A stretch of DNA of 22,478 bases from Pinguiococcus pyrenoidosus (GCA_019677205.1 JAAMXY010000189.1:1-22478), one strand, 5' to 3'; shown: positions 8,718-18,911, counted from the stretch's first letter. Numbers and translations are program-made. Notes: generated by a model from the letters alone, not told the origin.

Positions 8718-11700
8718 TGTAACTTGCGACATTGTACTCCTTGGTGCTGGGCGACAATTCCAGCCGACGGTAGCTTGGCCGCGCATCGAGGCAGGCCTGT
8801 TGGAATCAGCAACGATGCTCCTGGTGAGTTGTGGAGGCTTTGCCTTCCCAGCAGCGTGTGGACCGCGGCGCACCTGCTTGTCATGGACATAGCCGTTCTC
8901 CGGGTAAAACTCAATCCTCAGTTCGGGAATCTCCACGGGAAGCTCCACGTCGAGGTATCTCGGGTCCTTCCGGTATTTGATCGTGTTCTTTCCGTTGTTG
9001 TACTTCTTCGTGTAGGAGCCGGGGAAGACGACCGCGAGGACTTCCTTCGTGACACCGTTCTTCAACTCAATCGTGGGCTTCGATCCATAACCCGTGACCT
9101 GTGGCGCGGCAGAAAGAACAGGAGCTGAGCCGCCGGTCCGGCCAAGCCCTTCCGCGCCCGGTGGGTGGTCCGTACCTTGATGGAAAACTTGAAGTACACA
9201 CCGCCCTGGTCGGGCATCCAGTAGCCGCCTGGGCGGATGTACAGCATGCCCGGCATGACATCACAGATCTCATACGAGGCAGTGGGCGACACCGAGTCGT
9301 AGATGTCGTCGACGAACGTAATCTCGTGCGAGATCGCGCCGTTCTGGGTCGATGGCCCATTGTACGGATAGTACATCGAATAGTGCCAATGACTCGAAAT
9401 GCTCGTGACGGGCCCGCTCGTGTGCGACAGGAACCCGCAGCCCTGCGGGCTCGGTCCGACACCGCGGTCGAAGCTGTCCTTGCAGATCATCATCGCCGGG
9501 CGTCGCTCCATGTCCTCATGGGGGAAGAACACGAACATCTCGAAGAACTCGTAGTGCAGGTTTCCGTCACAGATCATCGCGTTGCCGCTCGCGTCGGACC
9601 CGCCGACACGCTGGCAGGCCGTCGCGTCGTAGTACTGCAGGTCGTGCGCGATCCAGGGTCCACGGCCGTTGCTGTTCACCCCGCACTCCCACTTCATGTT
9701 CGGGTCCGCTGGTGGGTTGTACCGATTCATGAGCGCCGTCGAGGCCTTTCCGTCGACGTCCTTGGTGACGAAGCGCTCGAGCAAGACGCGCGGGTCCGGG
9801 TTGGCGCCGGACGACATGAACGAGTAGAGGTGCGCGTCCGACGCAAACGTCACGTTCTTCCAGTACATGGTCTGGAGGGGGCTCTCCTGGTTGTACCCGT
9901 ACTCGATGATGGCCTTGTCCGGGCTGCCGGGGTGGTTGTTGTGATCGGCCGTGTCGAAGTACGAGTCCTGGATCCAGAAGCCGAAGTTCATGCGCAGCGA
10001 GCCGGCGTGCGCAATCTGTCCGCAGAACTCGGAAGTGGAGCCGCCGAACGTGTTGGGGCTGTCGTAGATCATGGCGTTGCCCACCCAGGAGTTGAGGCCC
10101 GAGGTCAGCCCCGCGTCCGGGTCCGCCGTCCAGCTGCCCTGCGCGGTGTCGCCGTGAGAGACGTGGCTGCCGCAGAAGTCCGTGAAGCGCGAGTTCGTGA
10201 AGGTGAACATGCTCGCGAAGTAGTATCCGCCGAAGATCTGGTTCTTGTAGCCCGTCGTGCGCTCCATCGCCATCCGCTGGTACGGCTCGTCCCGCGTGCC
10301 GCAGTACCACTGGTTGGGCGTGTTGCACGCGTACATCTGCCGCCAGAGGTGGAACACCTGCCTGCTGGAGTGGCACACGTTGTCCTCGTGCCTGCCGAAG
10401 GGGCTGGTCACCGTGCTGATGAAGTTGGCGCTGCCCACTGGATGGACGAAGCCGTTGGTGTTCGTTTCCCCCGTGCGCCGGGGATCCCAGGCGATGGATC
10501 CGAAGTCCGTCGGGTTATTGCGCTGGTCGTCGAAGCGGTAGTCGAAGCAGACCTCGCAGTTGGCGAAGTGATTGCCAACGAGGATGTTGTTCATGTTCTC
10601 GTACCAGACGCACGAGGTCTGCCGGTTGGCCACGATCAGGTTGCCGATCACCTCGTTGTTCACCTCGGCGCCGGACTCGAACCAGACGTTCTTGTCCGGC
10701 GCGGACACCATGACGTTCCCCTGGAAGCGGGCGTTCTGCGACGCGTGGAAGCTGATGCCCCGCCAGAAGGAGTCTCGGATCAGGCAGCCTTCGACGAGGG
10801 AGCCGGCGACGTCGCCGGACAGGTGGAAGTGCACCGGGTAGCGCGCCGGGCGGTCCTTCTGGCCGAGCCAGCGCAGGTCGACGTTGCGCATGACGGTCTT
10901 GGAGTTCCTCAGGGAGATGGTGTGCCCACCGAGCTTCGTCGTCGTGGAGGACTCGTCGCCGATGATGCGGAAGCCCCGCTTCAGGAGCGCGACTTCTCCG
11001 CGTTCGTCGAAGTCCCACGTGTTGCCCTGCGAGTCGGTCTGCGAGATGATCTCGCCCCAGTGGTCGTTGAAGAGGTTTTGCGAGAGTTCCAGGCGGTAGC
11101 CACCGTTCGTGACCTTCGAGATCGTCCGAATCGAGTGATCCCCCCCGTCGAAGCCGGTGGCCACGACCATGATCTCGTCTCCCACCTCCCAGTTGACCTG
11201 CTCTTCGAGCCACAGCTCCCGGGTGGATCGGCGGGCATGCTGCGCGAGGCGCGTCCAGGACTTGTACGGATAGCCGTGGATGGCCAGCTCGCCGCCTCCC
11301 ATGACGGCCAGCACCTTGTTGCCGATGGGGCCGAGGTACTCGCCTCCGACGTTGAGCCACATCTGGTTGGACGCCTTGAAGACGCTGTGCGGCCTCCTGG
11401 TCTTGTCGTTGTTCAGCTGCCCCTTCACCATGAGCAGATACTGGCGGAGATTGGCGTCGAGGTCGCGGTTGTCCTGCGTGAAGACCTTCCTCTCGATGGT
11501 GCAGCAGTGCTTGCCGATGAGGTTGTCGACGCTCTGCGCAATCACCTCCACGTCCGGTTGGCAGGCCGCTTCGTTGCAGTCCCAGTCGATCTCCGGCTCC
11601 GTGTCGGGCCCGTCGCGGCCGTCGCTCTTCAGGTCCTGCACCTCGAAGGTGCCATCCGCGTGCCAGTTGCAGGTGAGCATGTCCGCGTTGGCCATGCGCG

Positions 11701-12772
11701 AGTTGGGCGCCAGGCCGACGCCGACCCAATGGCCGGTGCTGAAGGCCTGGTCGGTGGTGCACATCTCGAAGCGCACGGCCGTGGTAAACTCGTTGGGCGA
11801 GCCCGTCCAGGACCACGCGACGCTCAGGCCGTCGTTGGGGTAGTCGAAGCTGCCGCCCTGGCCGGTGGGCTCCTCCTGGACCTGGCCGTTCACCATGGGG
11901 AAGCCGTGCAGCACGATCTCGCTGGTGACGCTGTTGTCCATGGGCGAGGCTTCCGTGCCGGCGAGCAGCTTGCCGATGACGAGGACCTTCTCCGCGTGGA
12001 GGCTGATGTCTTTCTTGGTGGCGGCCACGTTGCGCAGCGAGCTGGGAATGGCATTGAGGCGGCTATCGCCGCCCACGGCGTCGCGGAGGGTATCCAGCTC
12101 CCCGGCCCAGACCAGGCATCCGAAAATCTTCAGCACGCCGATGGTCGGGGTGCTGTCGTCGAGGATCCACGTCTCGTCCTTGGGCACGTACAGCTGCTGC
12201 ATGGTGCTTCCCACCGGCACGCCAGCCGTGGCCGCGGAGAACAGCTTCACCTTGTCGTTGGGGCAGTTGCCGTCCCCGACGCCGGCGGTGTTGGCGTCGT
12301 TGCCGCTCTCCCACACGGGGCTGTTGCCGGAGGTGAAGTGCCTGGTGCCCGAGCGCGACCAGCGGAAGCTGCCGTCCGGCATCGTGTAGCGCATGGTGGC
12401 CTGCAGCTCCAGGCGTTGGCCGGCCAGAGGCAGGAGGATGCGGCCCTTCTTGGTGGGCCGCGTGTGCAGCTCCTCGCCGTACCAGATCTTCTCCACGGGG
12501 TTCCACGGCTCGTAGTAGTCGTCCGGGTTGCGCCAGCGCACGCGCACGTGATCCACGCAGCAGCGATCCGACGACGGCATGTTGGACGGCCAGCGCCACC
12601 GGTAGCGGATGGCTGCGTACTCGTCGGGCTGCAGCGTGCCGAGGCGAGGCTGGTAGTTGAGCATGGTATCCAGGCGCTGTTGGCAGGCCGTGTCGCCGGG
12701 GCTGCAGTCCCATGGGCAGTCGCAGGCGAGGCCGGGACTCCAGGCGAGGGCCAGGAGCGCAAGAAGCAACAT
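8215..12772 (-). CDS. CEMIP/TMEM2-like secreted G8-domain beta-helix protein, three exons
   Basis: The exons are 9176-12772, 8874-9098 and 8215-8796, with two 77-nt GT-AG phase-0 introns. The product is 1467 aa. The ATG at 12772 starts a signal peptide (MLLLALLALAWSPGLAC); the frame extends upstream without one. A G8 domain lies at about 195-295 (YVPKDETWILDDSTPTIGVL and later HAEKVLVIGKLLAG). A DOMON-like segment lies at about 305-405 (HWVGVGLAPNSRMANADMLT). The G8/beta-helix core then resumes with NKVLAVMGGGELAIHG (about 485) and RYPVHFHLSGDVAGS (about 644), a signature of CEMIP, TMEM2 and fibrocystin-L. Beta-helix repeats continue to about 1190. Exon 3 encodes a run of 14 Asp, then a second acidic run, and a Cys-containing tail. 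Relatives bind or cleave extracellular polysaccharide such as hyaluronan. Activity here is unknown. No transmembrane anchor is seen. Confidence 0.85.
8644..8717. repeat. Coding GATGAC microsatellite (poly-Asp)
   Basis: An interrupted hexanucleotide array, CATCGT on the plus strand and GATGAC on the coding strand, lies inside exon 3 of the G8 gene. It encodes the acidic tract with 14 consecutive aspartates. Length variation by threes would change the tract without breaking the frame. Confidence 0.85.
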
Positions 12773-14020
12773 GGTCGACGGGCTTGGCGACTCGCCGCTG
12801 GCGCTCTCGTCGAGGTGGAGTCCACGGGATCGTCGAAGTCGGCGACGACTGCTGGCTGGCGCACGAGTTGGCGCGCGCCTTGCGGAGGTCTGGCCCTCCT
12901 CTTCCCTCTCGACAGCCACGCGAAAAATTGGGAGCGGGTGTGGCGTTTCAGGGGCAATCCTTGACGTTCCTCGCCCCCGCCGGTTGTCGGTACACCGCTC
13001 AAGCGCACCTCGTCAATTTAGATGGTAGGGCGGTTTACTTCAGTGCCAACGGCCCCCGATTGGCCGAGGCGACGACGCCCGGTGATCTGTCGACCGACGA
13101 TTGGCGGAGACCCTCTTGTGAACGTTCGCGGCGTGGGCCAATCGAGCACAACCGATCCCTCCATGCGTCATGGCTGGCTTGATTGGTTTCTGTGGGACGC
13201 TTGGGCAACGTGTGGAAGGCGGGAGGAGAGGCAAAAGTTGGTGGACCACTATTCGCTTATTTTGCCGGTGTTTGGGATGCAGGTGAGCGTTAAGGTTGTA
13301 ACCAGCATCCCGCACATCAATTTAGGATTCATACATGACAAGCACTTATTCGACCACGGCATAGACAGCAGTACATCCGTGGCAGCGTGGACCCAATTAC
13401 CACTACAGAATATATTCTATTTACCTATGCATGCGCATCCTGGTCTTCCGCTTGAAGGAATTCTTTTGGGGTGCTTCGGTCTTTCACACTCTGATTGGCT
13501 CACCAAAGCGATGCGCAGCTACAGCAGGATAATATCTGGGCGACGCCGACAAGTGGGCACGTTCCCGATGACGCAGGCCTCTACTCGCCCATCAGAGAGA
13601 GCTGCAAGGCTGTAGTTTTTAGGACAGCGACATTGATTGACGATTTCGATATCCTTGTTTTCCCTGAAACAAACGTGGGCAACAGGCCGCAAGAGATCTT
13701 CGCGGATCTCTGCGTCAGTATTCGTCATTCCTGGCAAGGATCGGTCCTGGGCTGCTGCTCGAATCGGTCCTTCTGAACTATGGCCGCCATTGGCCGCATT
13801 TCTGGGTGTAGGATTCCGTTGGAAGTGTTTTGCACCCGCCAAAACCACAGAGGAATTTGGTCGTCGCGAACATCCACCGGCTTCGGAAGAGAAGACTGAA
13901 AGACTGAAAGCCGCCACCTCGGCCCGGTATTCGCCCCGCGAACATGCGTATTTCGCCCCTCGACAGTTCCCGGTACTCGTCCACTATCTTGAATACTGGG
14001 TCATCGCGCGGCAAAGAATC

Positions 14021-14057
14021 GGATGGGATGGGATGGCATGGCATGGCATGGCATGGC
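14021..14057. repeat. GGATG/GCATG pentamer repeat
   Basis: Seven consecutive 5-bp units change from GGATG to GCATG part-way along the array. Confidence 0.9.
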
Positions 14058-14096
14058 TTGCTGATCCAGCATTCCCCCCCCCGCCCGGCCAAACGA

Positions 14097-14217
14097 GAGC
14101 TCAACGATCATAGCTCAAAGCTCAAAAGCTCGAAAGCTCAAAGGCTTAAAGATCAAAGACCGAAACCCAAAGATCACAGATCACAAGCTCAAAACCTCAA
14201 AAGCTCAAAAGCTCAGA
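14097..14217. repeat. Degenerate AAAGCTC repeat
   Basis: About a dozen imperfect copies of AAAGCTCA-type words of 7 to 10 bp, with decayed central copies (AAAGATCA, AAACCTCA), fill these 120 bp. They begin 40 bp beyond the pentamer array. Confidence 0.8.
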
Positions 14218-14260
14218 TGGAGGAGCAGACGCACAAGCAGGCGAGCAAGCACCGAGTCGA

Positions 14261-14281
14261 GCCAAGCCAAGCCAAGCCAAG
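14261..14281. repeat. (GCCAA)n pentamer repeat
   Basis: Four tandem copies of the 5-bp unit GCCAA lie about 90 bp past the stop codon of the small membrane protein gene, in its probable 3' flank. Confidence 0.85.
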
Positions 14282-14372
14282 TGAAGCTTGGCAACGCAAC
14301 AGCTCTCGTCATAGAAAGCCTCTATTGAATCTCCACCTCCCGCCGGTGCTTCTCCGCGGCGGCTTTTACGCC

Positions 14373-15141
14373 TCAGCCATGGATGAAGTTGTGTCCGGAG
14401 TTCTGCGTATCGCACTCAATCTCCCAGAAGTCCTCCGTGGCCAGGCAGTTGTAAAAGAGGCCGAGGAAGGAGCAGAACAGCACCAGACTCATCACCACGA
14501 TGCTGTGAAACACAAAGAAGAAGCACCTGAACACAATCCGCAGAAGTACAACAACGTTCAGGCTCCAAATCACCCGCAACACCGCTTCCCCCCTTTACTC
14601 TGCCACTCACCAGAAGTCGTTGACGCCTTGCGCCTTGGCGTAGCTCCAGGTCGGCGGGAAGAACCCTTCGTGATCCGAAATCACCCTGCGATGTCAACAC
14701 AGAAGAGGCGCCCGAGCTCAGCGCCGCCATCACAACCAACCAACATCAGCGTGCTCTTCCACGTCAAAACTTACGCGTAGAAAGCGTACAGCGTCGTGAA
14801 CACGGTGGTGCACGACAACGTCGCCAAGATGCCCTGACTGCAAATCTCCGCGCAAGTCATAAACGCGCACACAGCCAACGCGATGATGCCGCCCAACGCC
14901 ACCGTGCGCAGCACCGGAACGCCGAAGATCTTCGCATCGTTCGGGTACCTAAGTAGACACCCACTTCAGAGGAGAACCCCAAAAGCATCCGAACATCCAG
15001 AACGCGAAATTCGGTGGTTGACAAAGACGCAGAGAGAGAGAGAGAGAGAGAGACGGAGAGAAAGACGCGGTACCACTCGGACCAAGGCCGCTCCCACCAC
15101 GGAGCCGCGCGGTTGCCGTCCCAGAACAGCGGATCCTCCAT
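14373..15141 (-). CDS. Small multi-pass membrane protein, unrecognised family (copy A), four exons
   Basis: The exons are 15074-15141, 14775-14948, 14611-14685 and 14373-14526. The introns are 125, 89 and 84 nt, all GT-AG and phase 2. The product is 156 aa. Three hydrophobic helices are visible at about 35-56, 62-84 and 106-131. The soluble parts carry SEWYP (21-25), FFPPTW (89-94) and FWCFF (105-109). The first intron contains a long pyrimidine tract on the coding strand. I do not recognise the family. The assignment rests on consistent splice phases and on a clear paralogue at 18912-19725, which keeps EWY, the PPTWS motif, FWCF and the same helix spacing. The start ATG at 15141 is the least certain element because the frame is open further upstream. 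The two copies diverge from each other around the ATPase-TOPRIM gene. Confidence 0.72.
15030..15052. repeat. (GA)n repeat inside an intron
   Basis: A pure GA array lies within intron 1 of the small membrane protein gene (copy A). On the coding strand it is CT-rich and may serve as part of an extended pyrimidine tract. Confidence 0.9.
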
Positions 15142-16152
15142 GTCCGTCTCTCCACCAACGCTCGCGTCGGACCGGACGCCGAGGCGCATCGCCGGGCGCC
15201 CTAGGTGGCCACAAGTTTGAAGCGGTCGTTGTGTTTCGTTTTGGCGCGAACTTTGGATGTGGCCGTCTGTCACAAGAAAGGACGCAGAGCGGAGATTTGG
15301 GCGTCTTACGCAGTACTCACGTGGTTTTTCGCCAGTCAAAAGCTGTCTGGCTTTTGGTCAGAGGTGCTGTGAAGGAGGCGAAAGGGAAATTCGGGTGGAC
15401 GGAGTCTGTGGCGCACTAAGCAAGAAGATCAGAATGCGAACGGCGGAACAGATGCTGAGGAAATGCGCGGCAGAAGTCGTATTGACTGAGGATTTGACGA
15501 CAAACTGTGGCGCTTCTCATCCATAAGCCTTAGATGTGATGTGGAGGAAGCGGAAGGTGAACTCGGTCGAATGAAGTTTGTGGGCACTGGCCAAGGGGAT
15601 CAGTCTGACAATCAAACGAAGAGAGTCTGAGGAGTTGCGCCGCAGAAGTCGCACTGACTAAGATGCGAACGCAGACTGTGGCTCTCCTTTCCTGGATCCT
15701 CTTCTTCTGTGCGTGCGTCACTTTTGGCCGGCGGCAGTTGCCCGCTTCTTCTAGCTGGAGCGACCTCCGGGTCATGTGCGAGACTATCGAAAAGAGAACG
15801 CGCGGAACTGCGCAAGAGAGGCGAAAGGTAGAGAGATCGAACACCATTCTCCTGACGGTGCTGCGGTCGAGCCTTCGTGTATGATGTATGTCAAACTAGT
15901 ACAGAAGTTGCGGGCGCGAGATACAGATGCTTTATAGTGCAGCGTGAAAGTACACAGCTGCTACGAAACTCTGAGCGGCAGCGCAACGTGAAGCAGGCTG
16001 CGCATGGATGCATTTCGTTCGTAAAACAGTCCAGAAAGGTCTTGATAATATGCGCCTGAGCTACTGCCTTGATTGAAGAACCGCCCAAGCCAAAAGAATC
16101 TACCAAAATGTTCACGAAGGATCGCGAAAGCAGCCTGGGGTGAAGACTCCCT
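15142..16152. other. Intergenic region with a diverged tandem duplication
   Basis: This 1.0 kb lies between copy A of the membrane protein gene and the stop codon of the ATPase-TOPRIM gene, both on the minus strand. Apart from the duplication listed below, only short overlapping open frames without domains are visible. The base composition is less GC-rich than in the left half of the window. Confidence 0.5.
15377..15680. repeat. Diverged tandem repeat with a period of about 172 bp
   Basis: Segment 15377-15510 aligns with 15549-15680. Shared anchors are GATCAG (15427 and 15598) and CTGAGG (15455 and 15627). The word GCAGAAGTCG recurs with the same offset of 171 to 172 bp. Many substitutions separate the copies, so the duplication is old. 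No open frame spans both copies. Confidence 0.65.
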
Positions 16153-18426
16153 TCAGAGAAGTTCTTCCAGCTCCTCCGGCATGTATGGAATCAGGGCATC
16201 TCGCAACTCGTCGTCGCGGCGCATAAGGAGCTTTCGAACGTTTTTTTTGTACGAGCAGGCGTTGCCAAAGACAGCTTGACTCAGCTCCGCCATCAGGGAC
16301 CGATTCTTCCTCCGGTCACGGCTATTTGACTTCAGCTTCCATACCTTGCAGAACTCATCGAGTGTTTGGACGCTACGGAGATTGCTTTCAAAGGTTTCAA
16401 CATCTGCATCGGTGAGCGAAATTCTCTCCGCCTTGTCAGAAGCTCTGGCATGCTTAACTTGGTCTTCGGTCAAGTTGAAGTATCTTGTGATAGTGGCGAG
16501 CTTGTCTTTGTCCAGGATCCAACTGTTGTCTCCTCCCGTTGGAGAATTCTCTTCAGTGAATTTTTCCACCTGAATTTGAATCTCCTCATCGTTTTGAACA
16601 AAGCCTTCGAGAAGACGTTGCCAGATTTTAGCCTTAACTTGGTCACGGCCTCCATCTGAAAACCTCTTTCGGACTACTTCAGCAACACCTTCAGTGCAGA
16701 GTAGCGACTCAACATCAGAAGTCTCCAGTACCGCTACTCTGTCGGGGTGCTTCAGCCTCAGATCTTTGTCGATAATCGCTTTTATCTTTTTGTTTCCCTT
16801 TCCAGGGCGTCCATGACAGGATTTTCGATAGGCCTCCGACTTTTGCACCACGTCGCTACAGCTCCCAACGGGAAGAACATGAGCATTCTGATAAACCAGA
16901 GCATACACAAGCTTATCAAGCGATCCCTCTTCGCCCTCGCAGAAGAGCACTTGGTTCGACCCACCCTCAATTAAGACATCAAGAGTGCTTATTTTGTCTA
17001 TACTTGTGAAATCCGTCCAGAAGAACTGGGTTGTTGGTGACAAACCTTCTTGCTCATGGAAGCAATCTTGTAAGACGTAGATCTTGCTGGTGCCTTGGAA
17101 GCGTTGCAAGAGCCTCACGCTCTGCGTCAGAAAAACAAACAGGGAGCTTTCGTGCCACTTCATTATGTGTGCCCAAAAAGGAATGGCGCTCCCCAGCTCA
17201 GTGTGAGCTTCTGGTTCATCCACAATGAAGAGGTGCGGCAGATCTTGCGATACTCCAGGCCTCATCACAAGATAGAGGGCGCAGAAGGCCGCCTTTTGCC
17301 CGTCCGACCAACGGGAGATTGGCTCGAGCGGACTATCCGATCTATCCTTTCTCTTGAGGTACAATGCCGTCGGTGCATCGCCTTGAATGGGATCGTCTGC
17401 CATTAACTCTGTGTCAAAGCATTGCCTCCAAATGTCGCTCATGTTCTCGAGAAGTTGAGACGATTGTGTCCTCTTCCTTGTCCTATCGAGAACGTATTGC
17501 TGGATGACACGTCCTTCAATTGTCTGCCAGGACTGCTCATCTTCTCCGGAGCTGCCCCTGCGAGCAGTGATGTGAACCACCTTGCAGGCCTCGCGGTACG
17601 AGGAAACGTTGTAGAGGCAGGCCTTCTCGAAGTTCCTATTGAGCTTGTGTCGTTGATTCATCCATGACAAGGCCCGCCCGAGAGAAGACTTTCCTTTGCC
17701 GGTTTGGGCAATGAAGAATAGGGATTGAATGCTTGCCGTAGCGCTTACGTCCAGAATATCAGAGTCCATGACTCTCTCGATGGTTTGAGCCGAACCGAGA
17801 CACATCTTTGGTAGCAAGACTCCCGCGTAAACCAGCGAGACAAAGATGTGGTTGTTGTTGCGACGAGGAAGATCACGTAGTATTTCATTGATGGAGATAC
17901 GCGACATCTTCACGTTGAGAAGATAGAAACGATCGTAAACACCAGGCATCGGAAATGCATCTGCGAGCTTGTTGGGTCCGTACGGCATCATTTGCACCGT
18001 GAAACCTGCCGAGTCCCGCGCTTCTTCCGTGTCGTAAGAAGATGCCTTGCTTCGAGCATGTTTAAGGAGCTCTTTGACAGACCATTCTCTCCAGCCTTCC
18101 TCATTTCTTATCTCCAAGGTTAACTTGAAAAGGTTTTCTGCTTGTAGGATCACTGTCCCGTCCCATTCGCTCTGGTGGCCTCCAGCATGATCCACGCGAA
18201 TCGTCGTTAGCTTCACACACTTACTTTGAGGATTCAAGATGTTGCCGCCCTCATCTTTAAGTTCACAACTGGACAAGTCTCGTCGTACTCCCGTTTTCTT
18301 CATTGCGTGGTTTACATAGTCTTCAACCTTCCAATCGTGATTTCGTGGCTCTCGATAGGAAAGCTCTGAAAAAACAATCGTGACATACTCTGTCGGTTTC
18401 TTGACCGCTCTCTTAGCGGACGCCAT
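16153..18426 (-). CDS. ABC-type ATPase fused to a TOPRIM domain (OLD/PARIS-like), intronless
   Basis: A single exon encodes 757 aa from the ATG at 18426. The ATPase core shows a Walker A of the A-x4-GKS type (AQTGKGKS, 240-247), an ABC-signature-like WSDGQKAA (373-380), a Walker B followed by a Pro-Glu loop (LFIVDEPEAH, 399-408) and a switch region LTQS (433-436). A TOPRIM domain follows, with VLFCEGEEG (493-501, E497), AIIDKD (550-555, D553 and D555) and VLETSDVESLL (566-576, E573), which matches the IEN-type motif of OLD and DUF4435 proteins. Relatives are bacterial and archaeal nucleases, many of them anti-phage (OLD, Gabija GajA, PARIS AriA plus AriB); the ATPase senses and the TOPRIM part cuts nucleic acid. 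That role is inference here. Residues 1-170 are unlike these relatives and may hold beta-grasp-like folds. Codons are much more A/T-ending than in neighbouring genes. No intron, frameshift or missing catalytic acid is seen. Confidence 0.85.
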   Translation of the reverse strand: MASAKRAVKKPTEYVTIVFSELSYREPRNHDWKVEDYVNHAMKKTGVRRDLSSCELKDEGGNILNPQSKCVKLTTIRVDHAGGHQSEWDGTVILQAENLFKLTLEIRNEEGWREWSVKELLKHARSKASSYDTEEARDSAGFTVQMMPYGPNKLADAFPMPGVYDRFYLLNVKMSRISINEILRDLPRRNNNHIFVSLVYAGVLLPKMCLGSAQTIERVMDSDILDVSATASIQSLFFIAQTGKGKSSLGRALSWMNQRHKLNRNFEKACLYNVSSYREACKVVHITARRGSSGEDEQSWQTIEGRVIQQYVLDRTRKRTQSSQLLENMSDIWRQCFDTELMADDPIQGDAPTALYLKRKDRSDSPLEPISRWSDGQKAAFCALYLVMRPGVSQDLPHLFIVDEPEAHTELGSAIPFWAHIMKWHESSLFVFLTQSVRLLQRFQGTSKIYVLQDCFHEQEGLSPTTQFFWTDFTSIDKISTLDVLIEGGSNQVLFCEGEEGSLDKLVYALVYQNAHVLPVGSCSDVVQKSEAYRKSCHGRPGKGNKKIKAIIDKDLRLKHPDRVAVLETSDVESLLCTEGVAEVVRKRFSDGGRDQVKAKIWQRLLEGFVQNDEEIQIQVEKFTEENSPTGGDNSWILDKDKLATITRYFNLTEDQVKHARASDKAERISLTDADVETFESNLRSVQTLDEFCKVWKLKSNSRDRRKNRSLMAELSQAVFGNACSYKKNVRKLLMRRDDELRDALIPYMPEELEELL

Positions 18427-18911
18427 GGACAAGCGTCTAATCGGGGGGAGCTTAACGCGAAGAAAACGCAGCAGCGGCTTCCTACGTTCGGCGTGAGAAG
18501 AATTTCAAAGGACCCACGAGCGATTTTTGCCACCGGAATTACGCGAGACTTCTGCAAGCGCGAATCTTGCGGCATTCTCAGCCACAGAAACTTGATCCCC
18601 AATGCCCCCTATTCTTTGCGTCGAGAAGATCGACGGATTTCGAACGGATGGATCATCGACATCAGAATGCGCCCGCAGGCATAGACTCAGCGCCTTGTGA
18701 CGGATGGACGCGCGGGGGAACGAACAGTTCCCTGTGCTTTATCCCCTCTCGGCCGCTCTCCCCTCGGGAGTGGGACGATAGCGCCGCGATGGATGTGGAG
18801 TCTCGTGACATCGCCACTTTGGGAGACCCTCTGATGCAGGAGCCGAAGTTGGCATGGTAACTTTTGTGGCTCTCTGTCGGTGAAGATTTTTTATTTTTGG
18901 TTGAAAGAGGA
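18427..18911. promoter_or_regulatory. Divergent intergenic region between the ATPase-TOPRIM gene and membrane protein copy B
   Basis: These 485 bp separate two start codons pointing away from each other, so both promoters must lie here. No repeat, TATA box or spliced-leader-like sequence is recognisable. An A/T-rich stretch (about 18885-18905) lies just before the copy B start. Confidence 0.5.

Larger units (their letters stand above)
12773..14372. other. Intergenic region with repeat cluster
   Basis: This 1.6 kb lies between the G8 gene start codon and the stop codon of the small membrane protein gene, both on the minus strand. The proximal part should contain the G8 gene promoter. Open frames at 13022-13615 (+, 197 codons) and 13519-13917 (-, 132 codons) overlap and have no recognisable domain; the second contains several cysteines. 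From 14021 to 14281 there are three adjacent short tandem repeats, listed separately. I see no RNA gene. Confidence 0.5.

Noticed and set aside
9101-12964. A 1287-codon open frame on the plus strand, antisense to nearly the whole first exon of the G8 gene
   Set aside because: It mirrors the strong G/C bias at third codon positions of the real gene on the other strand. Its translation is low in complexity (Val, Arg, Ala, Gly, His) and has no domain or signal. The minus-strand frame has a signal peptide, conserved motifs and consistent splice sites.
13022-13917. Overlapping open frames upstream of the G8 gene, including a Cys-containing one on the minus strand
   Set aside because: Random frames of this length are expected in GC-rich intergenic DNA. 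I found no splice path joining them to the G8 gene or to one another.
14021-14281. A CRISPR-like array
   Set aside because: The units are 5 to 10 bp and contiguous, without spacers, and the genome is eukaryotic. These are simple tandem repeats.
16961-16974. A tRNA-like GGTTCGA word
   Set aside because: It lies inside the coding frame of the ATPase-TOPRIM gene and no cloverleaf can be drawn around it.
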